Shown here: in pieces, positions 35,845 through 44,980 of the stretch
Position numbering within the stretch: position 1 is the first letter of the stretch
Layout: every line of letters begins with the position of its first letter
Assembly (NCBI GenBank): GCA_944415565.1
Contig: CALYBQ010000005.1
Location: forward strand, 232,061 to 296,060
DNA: 64,000 bases
Origin: an uncultured Rikenellaceae bacterium
Lineage (GTDB): Bacteria > Bacteroidota > Bacteroidia > Bacteroidales > Rikenellaceae
Direction of reading: 5' to 3'
Notes under the pieces: model-generated
Told to the model about the DNA's origin: nothing
What the model saw: only the letters and a program-made list of their open reading frames with translations
Database searches by the model: none
Translations under genes and position numbers: made by a program

Positions 35845-37866
35845 TTATTTACCGAGCAGTTTCTTGACTTCGTTGTAAACGTTCTCGCCGGAGAAGCCGA
35901 ATTTTTCGTCCAGCACCTTGAATGGGGCCGAATATCCGAAATGGTCAAGGCCGTGGATCGTGCCGTTTTCACCGACCAGTGCTGCGAGCGTAAGCGGAAG
36001 TCCGGACGTGAGTCCGAATCTTTTGATGCCTTTTGGCAGTACGGCGTTCTGGTACTCTTCGCTTTGGTCGCGGAATAATCCTTCGGACGGAGCCGATACA
36101 ATACGCACTTTGATTCCGTCTTTTTGAAGCATCTCAGCTCCTTCGACAAGTGTCGATACTTCCGAACCACTGGCGATCATCACCACGTCAGGCGTACCTT
36201 CGCTGTCTACCAGAATGTATGCTCCTTTAGCGGTGTTTTCCGCCGCCTTGCTGCGGTCGCCGGGCAATGTCTTGATATTCTGGCGTGAGAATATCAGGCC
36301 GGTAGGACGCTTGTTGCACATGGCATATTTCCACGCTTCCACCGTTTCGTAGCCGTCGCCGGGGCGGAGCACTACCATAGAGCGTTCGCCTTCGTGGTTG
36401 TGCAGGTGCTCGAGCAGGCGTATCTGCATTTCGTGTTCGACAGGCTGATGTGTCGGACCGTCTTCCCCTACCCGGAACGAGTCGTGAGACCACACGTATA
36501 TTACCGGGAGACGCATCAGGGCCGAAAGCCTGATTGCGGGTTTCATGTAGTCGGAGAATACGAAGAACGTGCCGCATGCCGGAATGATGCCTCCGTGAAT
36601 TGCTATACCGTTCATTATGCAGGCCATCGTCAGCTCAGAAACACCTGCTTGGAAGAAGCGTCCGCTGAAATCAGATTTGGTTATCGCTTTGGTTTTCTTG
36701 AGGAAACCGTCAGTCTTGTCCGAGTTGCTCAAGTCGGCCGATGCGACGATCATATTCTCTACGTTTTCTGCGAGGAACGACAGTACGGCTGAAGATGCGG
36801 CACGGGTAGCACTGTCTTTCGGAACTTCGATCTTGGAGAAATCGAGGTCGGGCAGTTCGCCGGACAGGAAACGTGTGAGTTTCGCTTCGAGTTCCGGATT
36901 TTCCTTTGCCCATGCGGCCCTCACGGCCTTGTATTCTTTAGCCCAGTCACGTAGGCGTGCGAGGCTCTTTTCATAGACTTCGCATGTCTCCGGGAAGATT
37001 TCGAATGGATCGTCTACGTTGCCGCCGAGGTTCTTTATCGTTTCGCTGATGTCACATCCGGCTGCCGTAAGCGGCTGTCCGTGCGTGGATACAGCGTTTT
37101 CGTAACTTTTCCCTTCACTGCCGCGCGCACCCTTGGCCATGATCGTTTTACCGATGATAAGGGTCGGTTTCTCCGTTTCCTTGCGTGCGTTATGAAGTGC
37201 GGTGCGTATCTGGGAAGGATCGTTTCCATCTATCGTGACCACGCGCCAGCCCCACGATTCGTAGCGTGCCGCGGTGTCCGATGTGTCGATCTCTTCGACC
37301 GTCGTAGACAGTTGCACGTTGTTGGCGTCGTAGAACATTATGAGGTTGCTGAGTCCGAGATGTCCGGCTACGCGGCCTGCTCCGGCTGCCACCTCCTCCT
37401 GTATACCGCCGTCGGAGATATACGTATATGTCTTGTGGGACATCCAGCTTCCGAACCGTTCGACCATGAACCTTTCGGCGATTGCAGCGCCTACGGCCAT
37501 CGTATGTCCCTGTCCGAGCGGACCGGATGTATTCTCGATGCCGTGTTCGAGGTCCCTTTCGGGATGGCCGGGTGTTTTGCTGCCCCATTGCCTGAAATTC
37601 TTGAGGTCGTCGATTGAGTACTTCCCTGCGAGGCACAGCACCGAATAGAGCATCGGCGACATGTGGCCCGGATCGAGGAAGAACCTGTCTCGGCACGGAC
37701 ACAGGGGTTCGTCGGGATTGTAGTTTAGAAATTCGGCGTACAGCACATTTATGAAATCTGCTCCGCCCATAGCGCCTCCGGGGTGTCCCGATTTGGCTTT
37801 CTCGACCATGGCCGCCGACAATATTCGGATGTTGTCGGCCGCACGGTTCATCAGATCATTGTTCAT
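35845..37866 (-). CDS. tkt: Transketolase
   Basis: 673 residues, full length. N-terminal thiamine diphosphate domain with KSGHPGGAMGGADF, DPGHMSPMLY, TSGPLGQGHTMAVG and a diphosphate-binding SDGGIQEEV; pyrimidine-binding domain with TFFVFSDYMKPAIRLSALM and DSFRVGEDGPTHQPVEH. It moves two-carbon units in the non-oxidative pentose phosphate pathway. Single gene with its own promoter match and terminator. Confidence 0.96.
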   Translation of the reverse strand: MNNDLMNRAADNIRILSAAMVEKAKSGHPGGAMGGADFINVLYAEFLNYNPDEPLCPCRDRFFLDPGHMSPMLYSVLCLAGKYSIDDLKNFRQWGSKTPGHPERDLEHGIENTSGPLGQGHTMAVGAAIAERFMVERFGSWMSHKTYTYISDGGIQEEVAAGAGRVAGHLGLSNLIMFYDANNVQLSTTVEEIDTSDTAARYESWGWRVVTIDGNDPSQIRTALHNARKETEKPTLIIGKTIMAKGARGSEGKSYENAVSTHGQPLTAAGCDISETIKNLGGNVDDPFEIFPETCEVYEKSLARLRDWAKEYKAVRAAWAKENPELEAKLTRFLSGELPDLDFSKIEVPKDSATRAASSAVLSFLAENVENMIVASADLSNSDKTDGFLKKTKAITKSDFSGRFFQAGVSELTMACIMNGIAIHGGIIPACGTFFVFSDYMKPAIRLSALMRLPVIYVWSHDSFRVGEDGPTHQPVEHEMQIRLLEHLHNHEGERSMVVLRPGDGYETVEAWKYAMCNKRPTGLIFSRQNIKTLPGDRSKAAENTAKGAYILVDSEGTPDVVMIASGSEVSTLVEGAEMLQKDGIKVRIVSAPSEGLFRDQSEEYQNAVLPKGIKRFGLTSGLPLTLAALVGENGTIHGLDHFGYSAPFKVLDEKFGFSGENVYNEVKKLLGK

Positions 37867-37903
37867 ACGGATCTTGAAAGGATTAGAAACTTTTTTCCCG
37901 CCT

Positions 37904-37911
37904 CAAAAATA
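37904..37911 (-). promoter_or_regulatory. -7 box upstream of tkt
   Basis: Minus-strand TATTTTTG fits TAnnTTTG, 37 bases before the tkt ATG. Confidence 0.45.
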
Positions 37912-37949
37912 TACATTTTATACGGGTTTAGGAAATCCGTATAAAGAAA

Positions 37950-37982
37950 ACCGGGGAAAGATTGTCAACAATCCGCCCCGGT
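37950..37982 (-). terminator. Terminator of clpX
   Basis: accgggg/ccccggt outer stem with an inner gattgt/acaatc stem, then TTTTCTTT on the minus strand. A second small hairpin (tatacgg/ccgtata, 37919-37943) follows. Confidence 0.75.
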
Positions 37983-38019
37983 CCTGTGTAAATATCCATG
38001 ATTTTAACCGTGAAAGGTG

Positions 38020-39285
38020 CTATACGGCCTGTTTCAGTTGCGTGAGTTTTGTCTTTTCTATTTTTTCTTTCGCGTAATCTTTCGTTATGCGGAACTCCTT
38101 GCAACCCTCCATAGAAGGCACGTCGTACATGGTGTCCATCATCATGGCTTCGCATATCGAACGTAATCCGCGTGCGCCGAGCCTGAATTCTACGGCTTTG
38201 TCTACTATGTACTCCAGAGCTTCGTCGTCGAATGTGAGTTCTACGCCGTCGAGTGCGAAAAGGGCCTGATATTGCTTTGTGATCGAATTTTTCGGTTCGG
38301 TCAGTATCGATCTGAGCGCGTCGCGTCCCAGCGGTTCGAGGTATGTGAGTACCGGCAATCTGCCCACGAGCTCAGGTATCAGGCCGAACGAGCGCAGATC
38401 CTGTGGCATGATGTACTGCATGAGGTTGTCGCGCGTTATCTTCTCCTTTTTGAGCTGTCCGTAGCCTACGGTAGTGGTGTTCAGGCGTTGGGCGATTTTC
38501 TTTTCTATGCCGTCGAACGCCCCGCCGCAGATGAACAGTATGTTGGCGGTGTTGATCTTTGCAAATTTCTGGTCGGGGTGCTTGCGGCCCCCTTCCGGCG
38601 GCACGTTGACTATCGTACCTTCGAGTATCTTCAGGAGGGCTTGCTGCACGCCTTCGCCCGACACGTCGCGCGTTATGGACGGCGTGTCTCCCTTGCGTGC
38701 AATCTTGTCTATCTCGTCAATGAATATGATACCTCTTTCGGCCAATGCTATGTCGTAGTCGGCGACCTGCAAAAGCCTCGAAAGTATTCCTTCCACGTCT
38801 TCGCCTACATAGCCGGCTTCGGTCAGCACCGTCGCGTCCACAATCGTGAAAGGGACTTTCAGCAATCGTGCTATCGTTCGGGCCATGAGGGTCTTGCCGG
38901 TTCCGGTGGGGCCGACTATCATGATGTTCGACTTGTCGATCTCGACGTCGGTATTTGTCTGTTCGGTGTGCATCAACCTTTTGTAGTGGTTGTATACCGC
39001 TACCGACATGAACTTCTTAGCTTCGTCCTGCCCTATCACATATTGGTCGAGGAACGCTTTGATCTCGGCGGGTTTCAGCAGCTCCTCTTTCTTGATGGGG
39101 CGCGGTTTCTTGCTCTTTTTCTCGCCTACGACCTCTGTCTCCACAAGCAGCGAGTGGCCGTGTTCGATACATTTGTCGCAAATGCTGGCTCCGTCGCTGC
39201 CCGAGAACATCACTTCCACCTCGGTACGCGGGAGGCCGCAGAACGAACAAGTGTCTATCTGTCCGTTTTCGTTGTTATATGACAT
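38020..39285 (-). CDS. clpX: ATP-dependent Clp protease ATP-binding subunit ClpX
   Basis: 421 residues. N-terminal C4 zinc finger (CSFCGLPR and CDKC), Walker [12 protein letters not shown], Walker [12 protein letters not shown], pore loop [11 protein letters not shown], sensor region with [11 protein letters not shown]. The ClpP-contacting IGF-type loop reads [11 protein letters not shown] region near 298-310. Unfolds tagged proteins for ClpP. Order tig-clpP-clpX on one strand, as in many bacteria. Confidence 0.96.
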   Translation of the reverse strand: MSYNNENGQIDTCSFCGLPRTEVEVMFSGSDGASICDKCIEHGHSLLVETEVVGEKKSKKPRPIKKEELLKPAEIKAFLDQYVIGQDEAKKFMSVAVYNHYKRLMHTEQTNTDVEIDKSNIMIVGPTGTGKTLMARTIARLLKVPFTIVDATVLTEAGYVGEDVEGILSRLLQVADYDIALAERGIIFIDEIDKIARKGDTPSITRDVSGEGVQQALLKILEGTIVNVPPEGGRKHPDQKFAKINTANILFICGGAFDGIEKKIAQRLNTTTVGYGQLKKEKITRDNLMQYIMPQDLRSFGLIPELVGRLPVLTYLEPLGRDALRSILTEPKNSITKQYQALFALDGVELTFDDEALEYIVDKAVEFRLGARGLRSICEAMMMDTMYDVPSMEGCKEFRITKDYAKEKIEKTKLTQLKQAV

Positions 39286-39372
39286 AAAACAATGGTTTGA
39301 GTTTGTTTGTGTGGTGTGCGGTATGCGGCCTTCACGCCGCGAACACGTCAGGGGTTTGCACCCATCGGCGTT

Positions 39373-40041
39373 TTACCTGCGTTTGAGCACTTCGTCTATC
39401 AGACCGTATTTGACGGCCTCGTCCGATGTCATCCAGTAATCGCGGTCCGCGTCCTTCTCTATCTTTTTGTAACTCTGTCCGGAGTGCGCTGCCAGAATTT
39501 CGTAAAGTTCCTTTTTCAGTTTCACGATCTCCCTTGCCGTTATCTCTATGTCCGAAGCCTGTCCCTCAGCGCCTCCGAGCGGTTGGTGTATCATCACTCG
39601 CGAGTGAGGCAGGGCCGAGCGTTTGCCGTGTGCTCCCGATGCCAGCAGTACTGCCGCCATGCTCGCCGCCATACCCGTACATATCGTGGCCACGTCGGCG
39701 CTCACAAGCTGCATGGTGTCGTATATGCCGAGACCGGCACTTACTGACCCTCCGCCTGAATTTATATATATCTGTATGTCCTTTTCCGGATCAACAGATT
39801 CGAGAAACAGAAGCTGGGCCTGTACTATGTTGGCCACATCGTCGAATATCGGCGCTCCGAGGAATATGATGCGGTCCATCATGAGACGCGAGAAGACGTC
39901 CATGGTCGCGACGTTCAATTGGCGCTCTTCGATGATGGTGGGCGAAATGAACCCGGTCGCGAGCGATTGGTAGTTGTGCAGCTTGAGGCTGCTTATGCCC
40001 ATGTGCTTAGTGGCGTATTTTTCAAATTCGTTCTTTGTCAT
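39373..40041 (-). CDS. clpP: ATP-dependent Clp protease proteolytic subunit
   Basis: 222 residues. Catalytic triad: Ser in [15 protein letters not shown], His in VMIHQPLGG, Asp in [11 protein letters not shown]. Next to the Ser, Ala replaces the more usual Gly (SMA for SMG), which is seen in other Bacteroidetes. Forms the 14-mer chamber with ClpX. It lies 87 bases upstream of clpX. Confidence 0.95.
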   Translation of the reverse strand: MTKNEFEKYATKHMGISSLKLHNYQSLATGFISPTIIEERQLNVATMDVFSRLMMDRIIFLGAPIFDDVANIVQAQLLFLESVDPEKDIQIYINSGGGSVSAGLGIYDTMQLVSADVATICTGMAASMAAVLLASGAHGKRSALPHSRVMIHQPLGGAEGQASDIEITAREIVKLKKELYEILAAHSGQSYKKIEKDADRDYWMTSDEAVKYGLIDEVLKRR

Positions 40042-40289
40042 AACGGTAGTAAATTAACTAAAAAATAGAACGAAAACCAAAAGGTTTTTATTGGATAGTG
40101 CAATTTTATTCTTGTTTATCCCTTTACATCGTGTCATGTCGTGCATGATTTCGCTTGGGCGGATATTGTTATTGTTGTAAGGCATACGCGTTGTGTGCGG
40201 TGTGCCTGTTTTGGCAATATCTGTTTGGAAGGGGAAATTTTTTGTGTTTTTTGCACTTGTTTCCAGTTGGGTGTAGGTTCTCGTAAAAT

Positions 40290-40319
40290 CGACAGGCCAG
40301 ACATTTGTCCGGCCTGTCG
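40290..40319 (-). terminator. Terminator of tig
   Basis: cgacaggccagac/gtccggcctgtcg stem (one G-T pair), 4-base loop, ATTTTAC on the minus-strand 3' side. It implies tig is mostly transcribed apart from clpP. The remaining gap 40042-40289 shows no gene or clear promoter. Confidence 0.75.
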
Positions 40320-40410
40320 GGTTATGGTAGTTTTTCATACAAGGTTGGCCGTGGGTGTGTTCTATACGGATGTTGCATCCGAATGGCTTGCCGACCTGTA
40401 TGTGTCGTAA

Positions 40411-41748
40411 TTATGCCTGTTTTGTTGCCTCTTCGGCTATTTTGCCGAACTCTTCCGCGCTCACCTCTTTGTCGCTCACCTTAATCATAGGCGTTACGGC
40501 TGCGATTACACGGTTTTCGTACAGGCGGTCGTATATCTTGCGTGCCTCCTCCTTGTTCGAAAGCATCTGGCGTGCATAGTTGTCGAGCATGTCGTCTGCT
40601 ACCTGTGTCATGCCGTACTGTGCGAATTGCATCATGGCTACGCTCTTGGCTTCGTTTACGACATCCGCCTCTTCTATCTTGATTTCGAGTTTCTCTACGA
40701 AATACTTCATTATCAGATTCCAACGCATGATGTTCAGGAATTCCGGGAAATCGGCGTCAATCTGCTCCTGACTGTATTTACCTTCGTTGATAGCGAACAG
40801 CCAACGTTTGAGGAAATCTTCGGGCATCGAAAGATTGGCCTTGTCGGTCAACATCTTACGCATATGAATGTTGAAGAGGTAGTCTGTTTCGCGTCCGAGG
40901 TCGCGTGCTATCTGTTCGTAGATGAAGGTTTCGAGACCTTTTTCATCGGTTACCGATCCGTCGGGGAACGCCATCTTGAAGAACTCTTCGTTGAGCTCCG
41001 GATCGGCGAACTTGCGGATACGTTCGATGGTGAGCTTGAATTTCGGGTCGATGCTTTCGAGTTCGTTTTCCTTCACCTGAAGGATGGCTGCCCTTTGTTG
41101 CGGAGTCTTGTAGAGTTCGGTGATGTCTACTTCCATAGTATCTCCTACTTTCTTGCCAATGAACGGCTTGCGCTCCTTCTCGTCCATCGAGATAAGACCT
41201 ACGTATGCGTCAGCGACATTCATCTGTTCGTTGTCGAGGGTTACGCTGAGTGCTTCGTCGTTCTCTACCTTTTCGACGTCTACCAGACGGCCGAATTTGC
41301 GGAGGAAGTTCGAGCGGTAACCGTCGTACATCTTGTCGTCGGCTTTGATGGCGTACTTCGTGAGCTTGTCTTTAGCGCCTAACTCAATGTTGACTTCCGG
41401 TGCGAGGCCGATTTCGAAAACGAATTCGTAATCCTTATCCTTGTCGAAGTCGAGCGGTTTCTGTTCGTCGCTCGGGATAACGTCGCCCACGTACTGTATC
41501 TTTTCTTTTTCTATGTATTCGAAACATGCGTCCGAAGCCTTTTTGTACGACTCTTCGGCCACTGCGCCTTTACGGTACATCTTGTTGATGATACCCATCG
41601 GTACCATGCCTGGACGGAATCCAGGTACGTTGGCTTTACGCCTGTATTCGCGGAGGGTTTTGTCTACTGCTTCCGAGTAATCGGCTTCTGCTACGGTGAC
41701 CTTCAACAGGGCGGTCTGGCCCTCGCGGTTTTCCCTTACGACGTTCAT
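40411..41748 (-). CDS. tig: Trigger factor
   Basis: 445 residues from the ATG at 41748 (MNVVRENREGQ). N-terminal ribosome-binding domain with the signature-like VPGFRPGMVPMG (canonical GFRxGxxP), a PPIase-like middle that is degenerate, and a long helical C-terminal domain. Co-translational chaperone at the exit tunnel. Upstream in-frame codons to 41805 lack family match. A promoter match lies at 41803-41810. Confidence 0.92.
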   Translation of the reverse strand: MNVVRENREGQTALLKVTVAEADYSEAVDKTLREYRRKANVPGFRPGMVPMGIINKMYRKGAVAEESYKKASDACFEYIEKEKIQYVGDVIPSDEQKPLDFDKDKDYEFVFEIGLAPEVNIELGAKDKLTKYAIKADDKMYDGYRSNFLRKFGRLVDVEKVENDEALSVTLDNEQMNVADAYVGLISMDEKERKPFIGKKVGDTMEVDITELYKTPQQRAAILQVKENELESIDPKFKLTIERIRKFADPELNEEFFKMAFPDGSVTDEKGLETFIYEQIARDLGRETDYLFNIHMRKMLTDKANLSMPEDFLKRWLFAINEGKYSQEQIDADFPEFLNIMRWNLIMKYFVEKLEIKIEEADVVNEAKSVAMMQFAQYGMTQVADDMLDNYARQMLSNKEEARKIYDRLYENRVIAAVTPMIKVSDKEVSAEEFGKIAEEATKQA

Positions 41749-41802
41749 CTTGTTGAATTTAATTATATTGCGTTTGTTATTGTTTTTCCATCTGCGAGGG
41801 TG

Positions 41803-41810
41803 CAAAGATA
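41803..41810 (-). promoter_or_regulatory. -7 box upstream of tig
   Basis: Minus-strand TATCTTTG, 54 bases before the tig ATG. Confidence 0.5.
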
Positions 41811-41930
41811 GTATTTTCGTTCTATAAAACAGTCATTTTTAGCGGATAAAATACTGACAGGGGTATTTTTGATGTATGTCGGCCTAAATGTCGGGAAAGT
41901 AGTTATCTTGTAGAGACATAACGATAAATC

Positions 41931-42026
41931 GTGTTGCGTTTTTCGAAGGAAGTTATAACTGGAGAGTGTCTGGACCATGTAATTGGAGCGAATGGTGCTT
42001 GGGAATTAAATGTAGAATCAAGTTAA
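41931..42026 (+). other. Short coding-like fragment before the amber-interrupted gene
   Basis: A 31-codon stretch from a GTG ending GANGAWELNVESS-stop reads like the tail of a larger protein. It lies 30 bases before the amber-interrupted gene, in the same A+T-rich patch. It may be the last piece of a lost partner gene. The remaining gap 41811-41930 shows nothing recognisable. Confidence 0.25.
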
Positions 42027-42055
42027 ATCACTGATTTAACTTTGCGTATTAGGTA

Positions 42056-42517
42056 ATGGAGTTTTTTGTAAAATATGCAGATCGACTATCTCAGAAAACA
42101 TTGATATACCGCGAGGAAGAATATAGTTTCGTTATGTAGTCTTGGGAATATCAGTTTGACTTTGAAATAGCCATTAATATCATAACGTTTTCTGTTGACG
42201 ATGGACGAGTGATACAGTTAAATGGTTTTTGCGGATTAAATAAAAGCATGAGGGCAAATTATAATGTCCCTCAAAGCAGACAAGACCTATTGTGTGTCAA
42301 GCATCCGGATAAATATATGAATACGCCGGGAAGTTTTGGGGTTAATGAAAATGAATGGCCGCATTATGTAAATTCCCAATCAGGGTGGATATGTATAGGC
42401 GATCCAACAAATAACAATGAAGGGATTGAGTTTATAAAAATTGTATAGCTATCCTTAGATGATGACAATAAATTGGTCGCTCTGTGGATCAAACCTGAAA
42501 AATTGCCTGTTTTGTAG
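42056..42517 (+). pseudogene. Small unknown gene with two in-frame TAG codons
   Basis: From the ATG at 42056 a single frame reads protein-like sequence through TAG at 42137-42139, through a second TAG at 42446-42448, to a third TAG at 42515-42517 (154 codons in all). Pieces: EFFVKYADRLSQKT before the first stop; SWEYQFDFEIAINIITF and GSFGVNENEWPHYVNSQSGW in the middle; LSLDDDNKLVALWIKPEKL at the end. No frameshift is needed. Size and composition suggest an immunity-type or accessory protein, but I do not recognise a family. A decayed gene is most likely; amber decoding is the alternative. A+T-rich relative to its neighbours, suggesting transfer. Confidence 0.5.
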
Positions 42518-42566
42518 ATTTCTTTTTTAGTGTCAAGAAAAGGTTCAATGGATATGGTATTGATAC

Positions 42567-42604
42567 AAAAAACTCTCTTAATCGTTAGATTAAGAGAGTT
42601 TTTT
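42567..42604 (-). terminator. Terminator of tRNA-Leu(TAG)
   Basis: A perfect 17-bp stem (42567-42583 with 42588-42604), gtta loop, six Ts at the minus-strand end, starting one base past the tRNA 3' end. Confidence 0.85.
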
Positions 42605-42605
42605 G

Positions 42606-42687
42606 TGCGGACAAAGGGACTCGAACCCCCACGCCTTACGGCACTAGATCCTAAGTCTAGCGCGGCTACCAATTACGCCATGTCCGC
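42606..42687 (-). tRNA. tRNA-Leu(TAG)
   Basis: 82-nt class II tRNA. Acceptor GCGGACA/TGTCCGC, anticodon stem CTAGA/TCTAG with loop CTTAGGA (anticodon TAG), variable arm TGCCGTAAGGCGT, T arm GGGGG-TTCGAGT-CCCTT. Discriminator A; no encoded CCA. Confidence 0.95.
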
Positions 42688-42702
42688 ATAGGTTTCCGGA
42701 TG

Positions 42703-42733
42703 CAAATATATTGTTTTCTTTCTCGATAGCAAA
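42703..42733 (-). promoter_or_regulatory. Promoter of tRNA-Leu(TAG)
   Basis: On the minus strand TTTG (42730-42733), 19 bp, TATATTTG (42703-42710): both boxes and spacing match the Bacteroidetes consensus, 15 bases before the tRNA. Confidence 0.8.
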
Positions 42734-42792
42734 ATTTTATTCCCGAACCGTGTCCGAAACATGCCTCACAAGCTTTGTTTTGCCTGTATTCC

Positions 42793-44133
42793 CTATCTGT
42801 CGAATTCCAGACGGCGACCCCTGACCGTGGCGTCTATCTCACCGTTATTGTATATGTGCTGTCCGTTGACGAAGGTGTGGAGTATCTTGTGGGTGAACTC
42901 ATAGCCTTCGAATGGCGACCAACCGCATTTATAGCGGACGTTGCTTTTCTCTACGGTCCACGTGGCCGCCGGATCGACAATTACGACATCTGCAAAAAAT
43001 CCTTTGCAAAGATAGCCGCGTTCCTTGACTTTGAATCGTTGCGCCGGAGCGTGACACATTTTTTCTACGACCTTCTCTGGGGTGAATACGCCTTGTCGGG
43101 TGAGTTCGAGCATGGTTACGAGCGAGTGTTGCACGAGCGGTCCGCCCGATGGACACTCCCAATACGGCTTCTGCTTCTCTTCCAGCGTATGCGGTGCATG
43201 GTCGGTCGCCACGACATCGGCTTTGCCGTTGAGAAGCGCTTCCCGTAGCGCCTGCCTGTCCGCCGCACTCTTTACTGCCGGGTTCCATTTGATGAAATTA
43301 CCTTTGGCAGCATAATCCTCGTCAGAGAACCATAGGTGGTGGGCGCAAATCTCGTTGGTAATCTTCTTTTCCGTCAGAGGCTTGGCGTCGAACAGCGTAA
43401 GTTCCAGTGCTGTGCTGAGGTGTAGTACATGCAAGTCCGAACCGTACTTGTCGGCAAGTTCTACCGCGTGTGCCGACGAACGGTAACAAGCCTCGGCGTT
43501 TCGTATGATCGGGTGCATATACGGCTCCACATTATCGCCGTAGCGGCTGCGGAACGTTGCTATGTTTTCACGTATAATCGCTTCGTCTTCGCAATGCGTG
43601 GCTATTATTACCGGACTTTCGGCGAATATCGCGGACAATGTCTTCTGGTCGTCCACCAGCATGTTTCCTGTCGAGGATCCCATGAACACTTTGACCCCGC
43701 ATACCGTATGCGGGTCTATGCGTCGTATCTCTTTGAGGTTCTCGTTCGTGGCTCCGAGGTAGAACGAGTAGTTGGCTGCCGATGTTTCCGCAGCCCTGTC
43801 ATATTTCCATTCGAGTCCGCTTTCGTCCGTTGCGGGTGGTTTGGTGTTCGGCATCTCCATGTAGGAGGTGACTCCTCCGGCTACTGCCGCAGCCGATTCT
43901 GTGGTTATGTCGCCTTTCCATGTCAGGCCCGGTTCGCGGAAGTGGACTTGGTCGTCTATTACTCCGGGAATTACGAGTTTGCCGCCTGCGTCGATACGTG
44001 TCCCGTAAAAATCGGCGTCCGTAAAATCGCCCTCTCCTACTGCGGCTATGCGGTCGCCGTCTATAAGGAGGTATCCTTTGAAACTGACACCGTCGTTTAC
44101 GATGGTGCCATGCTCTATCAGTGTCTTGCTCAT
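42793..44133 (-). CDS. pyrC: Dihydroorotase
   Basis: 446 residues, amidohydrolase fold. Metal motif reads DDQVHFREPG; the first His of the usual HxH is Gln, which I believe is common in Bacteroidetes dihydroorotases. Carbamylated Lys in GVKVFMGSSTG, His in ATHCEDEA and LHVLHLSTA, catalytic Asp in VVATDHAPHT. Cyclises carbamoyl aspartate in pyrimidine synthesis. A dihydropyrimidinase/allantoinase assignment is less likely. It starts 5 bases after the glycosyltransferase gene and is probably co-transcribed. Confidence 0.88.
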   Translation of the reverse strand: MSKTLIEHGTIVNDGVSFKGYLLIDGDRIAAVGEGDFTDADFYGTRIDAGGKLVIPGVIDDQVHFREPGLTWKGDITTESAAAVAGGVTSYMEMPNTKPPATDESGLEWKYDRAAETSAANYSFYLGATNENLKEIRRIDPHTVCGVKVFMGSSTGNMLVDDQKTLSAIFAESPVIIATHCEDEAIIRENIATFRSRYGDNVEPYMHPIIRNAEACYRSSAHAVELADKYGSDLHVLHLSTALELTLFDAKPLTEKKITNEICAHHLWFSDEDYAAKGNFIKWNPAVKSAADRQALREALLNGKADVVATDHAPHTLEEKQKPYWECPSGGPLVQHSLVTMLELTRQGVFTPEKVVEKMCHAPAQRFKVKERGYLCKGFFADVVIVDPAATWTVEKSNVRYKCGWSPFEGYEFTHKILHTFVNGQHIYNNGEIDATVRGRRLEFDR

Positions 44134-44138
44134 GTCGT

Positions 44139-44864
44139 TTATTTGTTGCTACGCGGTTTGATCTTGCGTAACCGCAGTCCGATGACTCCCCAGAATGCCT
44201 CGCCGAATATGCCGCTGCTCATCTTGGAGATGCCTTTTTGCCGTTCTGTGAATATGATGGGGGCTTCGTGCAGCTTGAAGCCGAGTTGCCATCCAGAATA
44301 TTTCATCTCTATCTGGAAACCGTAGCCTTTCATCCGGATGTTCGCGAGGTCGATGGTCTCCAGCACCTCGCGCGAGTAGCATACGAATCCGGCGGTCGCG
44401 TCCCTTACGGGCATATTCGTTATGGCACGCACGAATACCGATGCGAAATAGGACATCAGCAGACGGCCCATCGGCCAGTTGACCACCCTGACGCCCTGTA
44501 TGTATCGCGATCCTATGACTATGTCTGCCCCTTCGAGTGCTGCGGCGTACAGTTTCGTCAGGTCGTCAGGGTCGTGCGAAAAGTCGCAGTCCATCTCGAA
44601 AACGTAGTCGTAACCGTTGGCGAGAGCCCATTCGAAACCTGTGATGTATGCTGTTCCGAGGCCAAGTTTTCCTGCCCTCTCGATCAGATGCAGCCTGTCC
44701 GGAAATTCGCCCTGCTTTCCGCGCACTATACCTGCCGTGCCGTCTGGCGAACCGTCATCTACAATGAGGATGTCGAACGGCACTTCGAGCCCGAAGATTG
44801 CGTCTATCATGGCGGAGACGTTCTCGCTTTCGTTGTATGTCGGTATGATTACGATTTTACGCAT
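44139..44864 (-). CDS. Polyprenol-phosphate mannosyltransferase-like GT2
   Basis: 241 residues, GT-A fold family 2. VIIPTYNESENV, VDDGSPDGTAG, and MDCDFSHDPDDL with the metal-binding acidic motif; the C-terminal RQKGISKMS segment matches DPM1-type enzymes. It lacks C-terminal membrane helices. Transfers a sugar from a nucleotide donor to a polyprenyl phosphate at the inner membrane. Sugar identity is unknown. First gene of the operon with pyrC. Confidence 0.88.
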   Translation of the reverse strand: MRKIVIIPTYNESENVSAMIDAIFGLEVPFDILIVDDGSPDGTAGIVRGKQGEFPDRLHLIERAGKLGLGTAYITGFEWALANGYDYVFEMDCDFSHDPDDLTKLYAAALEGADIVIGSRYIQGVRVVNWPMGRLLMSYFASVFVRAITNMPVRDATAGFVCYSREVLETIDLANIRMKGYGFQIEMKYSGWQLGFKLHEAPIIFTERQKGISKMSSGIFGEAFWGVIGLRLRKIKPRSNK

Positions 44865-44948
44865 GCCGGAACCGTACTAAAGTGTCGAGAGGAGGCCGCG
44901 GTCGAACGAAAGTCTACTTTTGGTCGCCGGGGTGTGTCCTATATCCTA

Positions 44949-44956
44949 CAAATGTA
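44949..44956 (-). promoter_or_regulatory. -7 box upstream of the GT2-pyrC operon
   Basis: Minus-strand TACATTTG fits TAnnTTTG, 84 bases before the GT2 start and inside the divergent region with the FAD gene. Confidence 0.45.
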
Positions 44957-44980
44957 GTAATTTTACGCAAAACAGATAAT

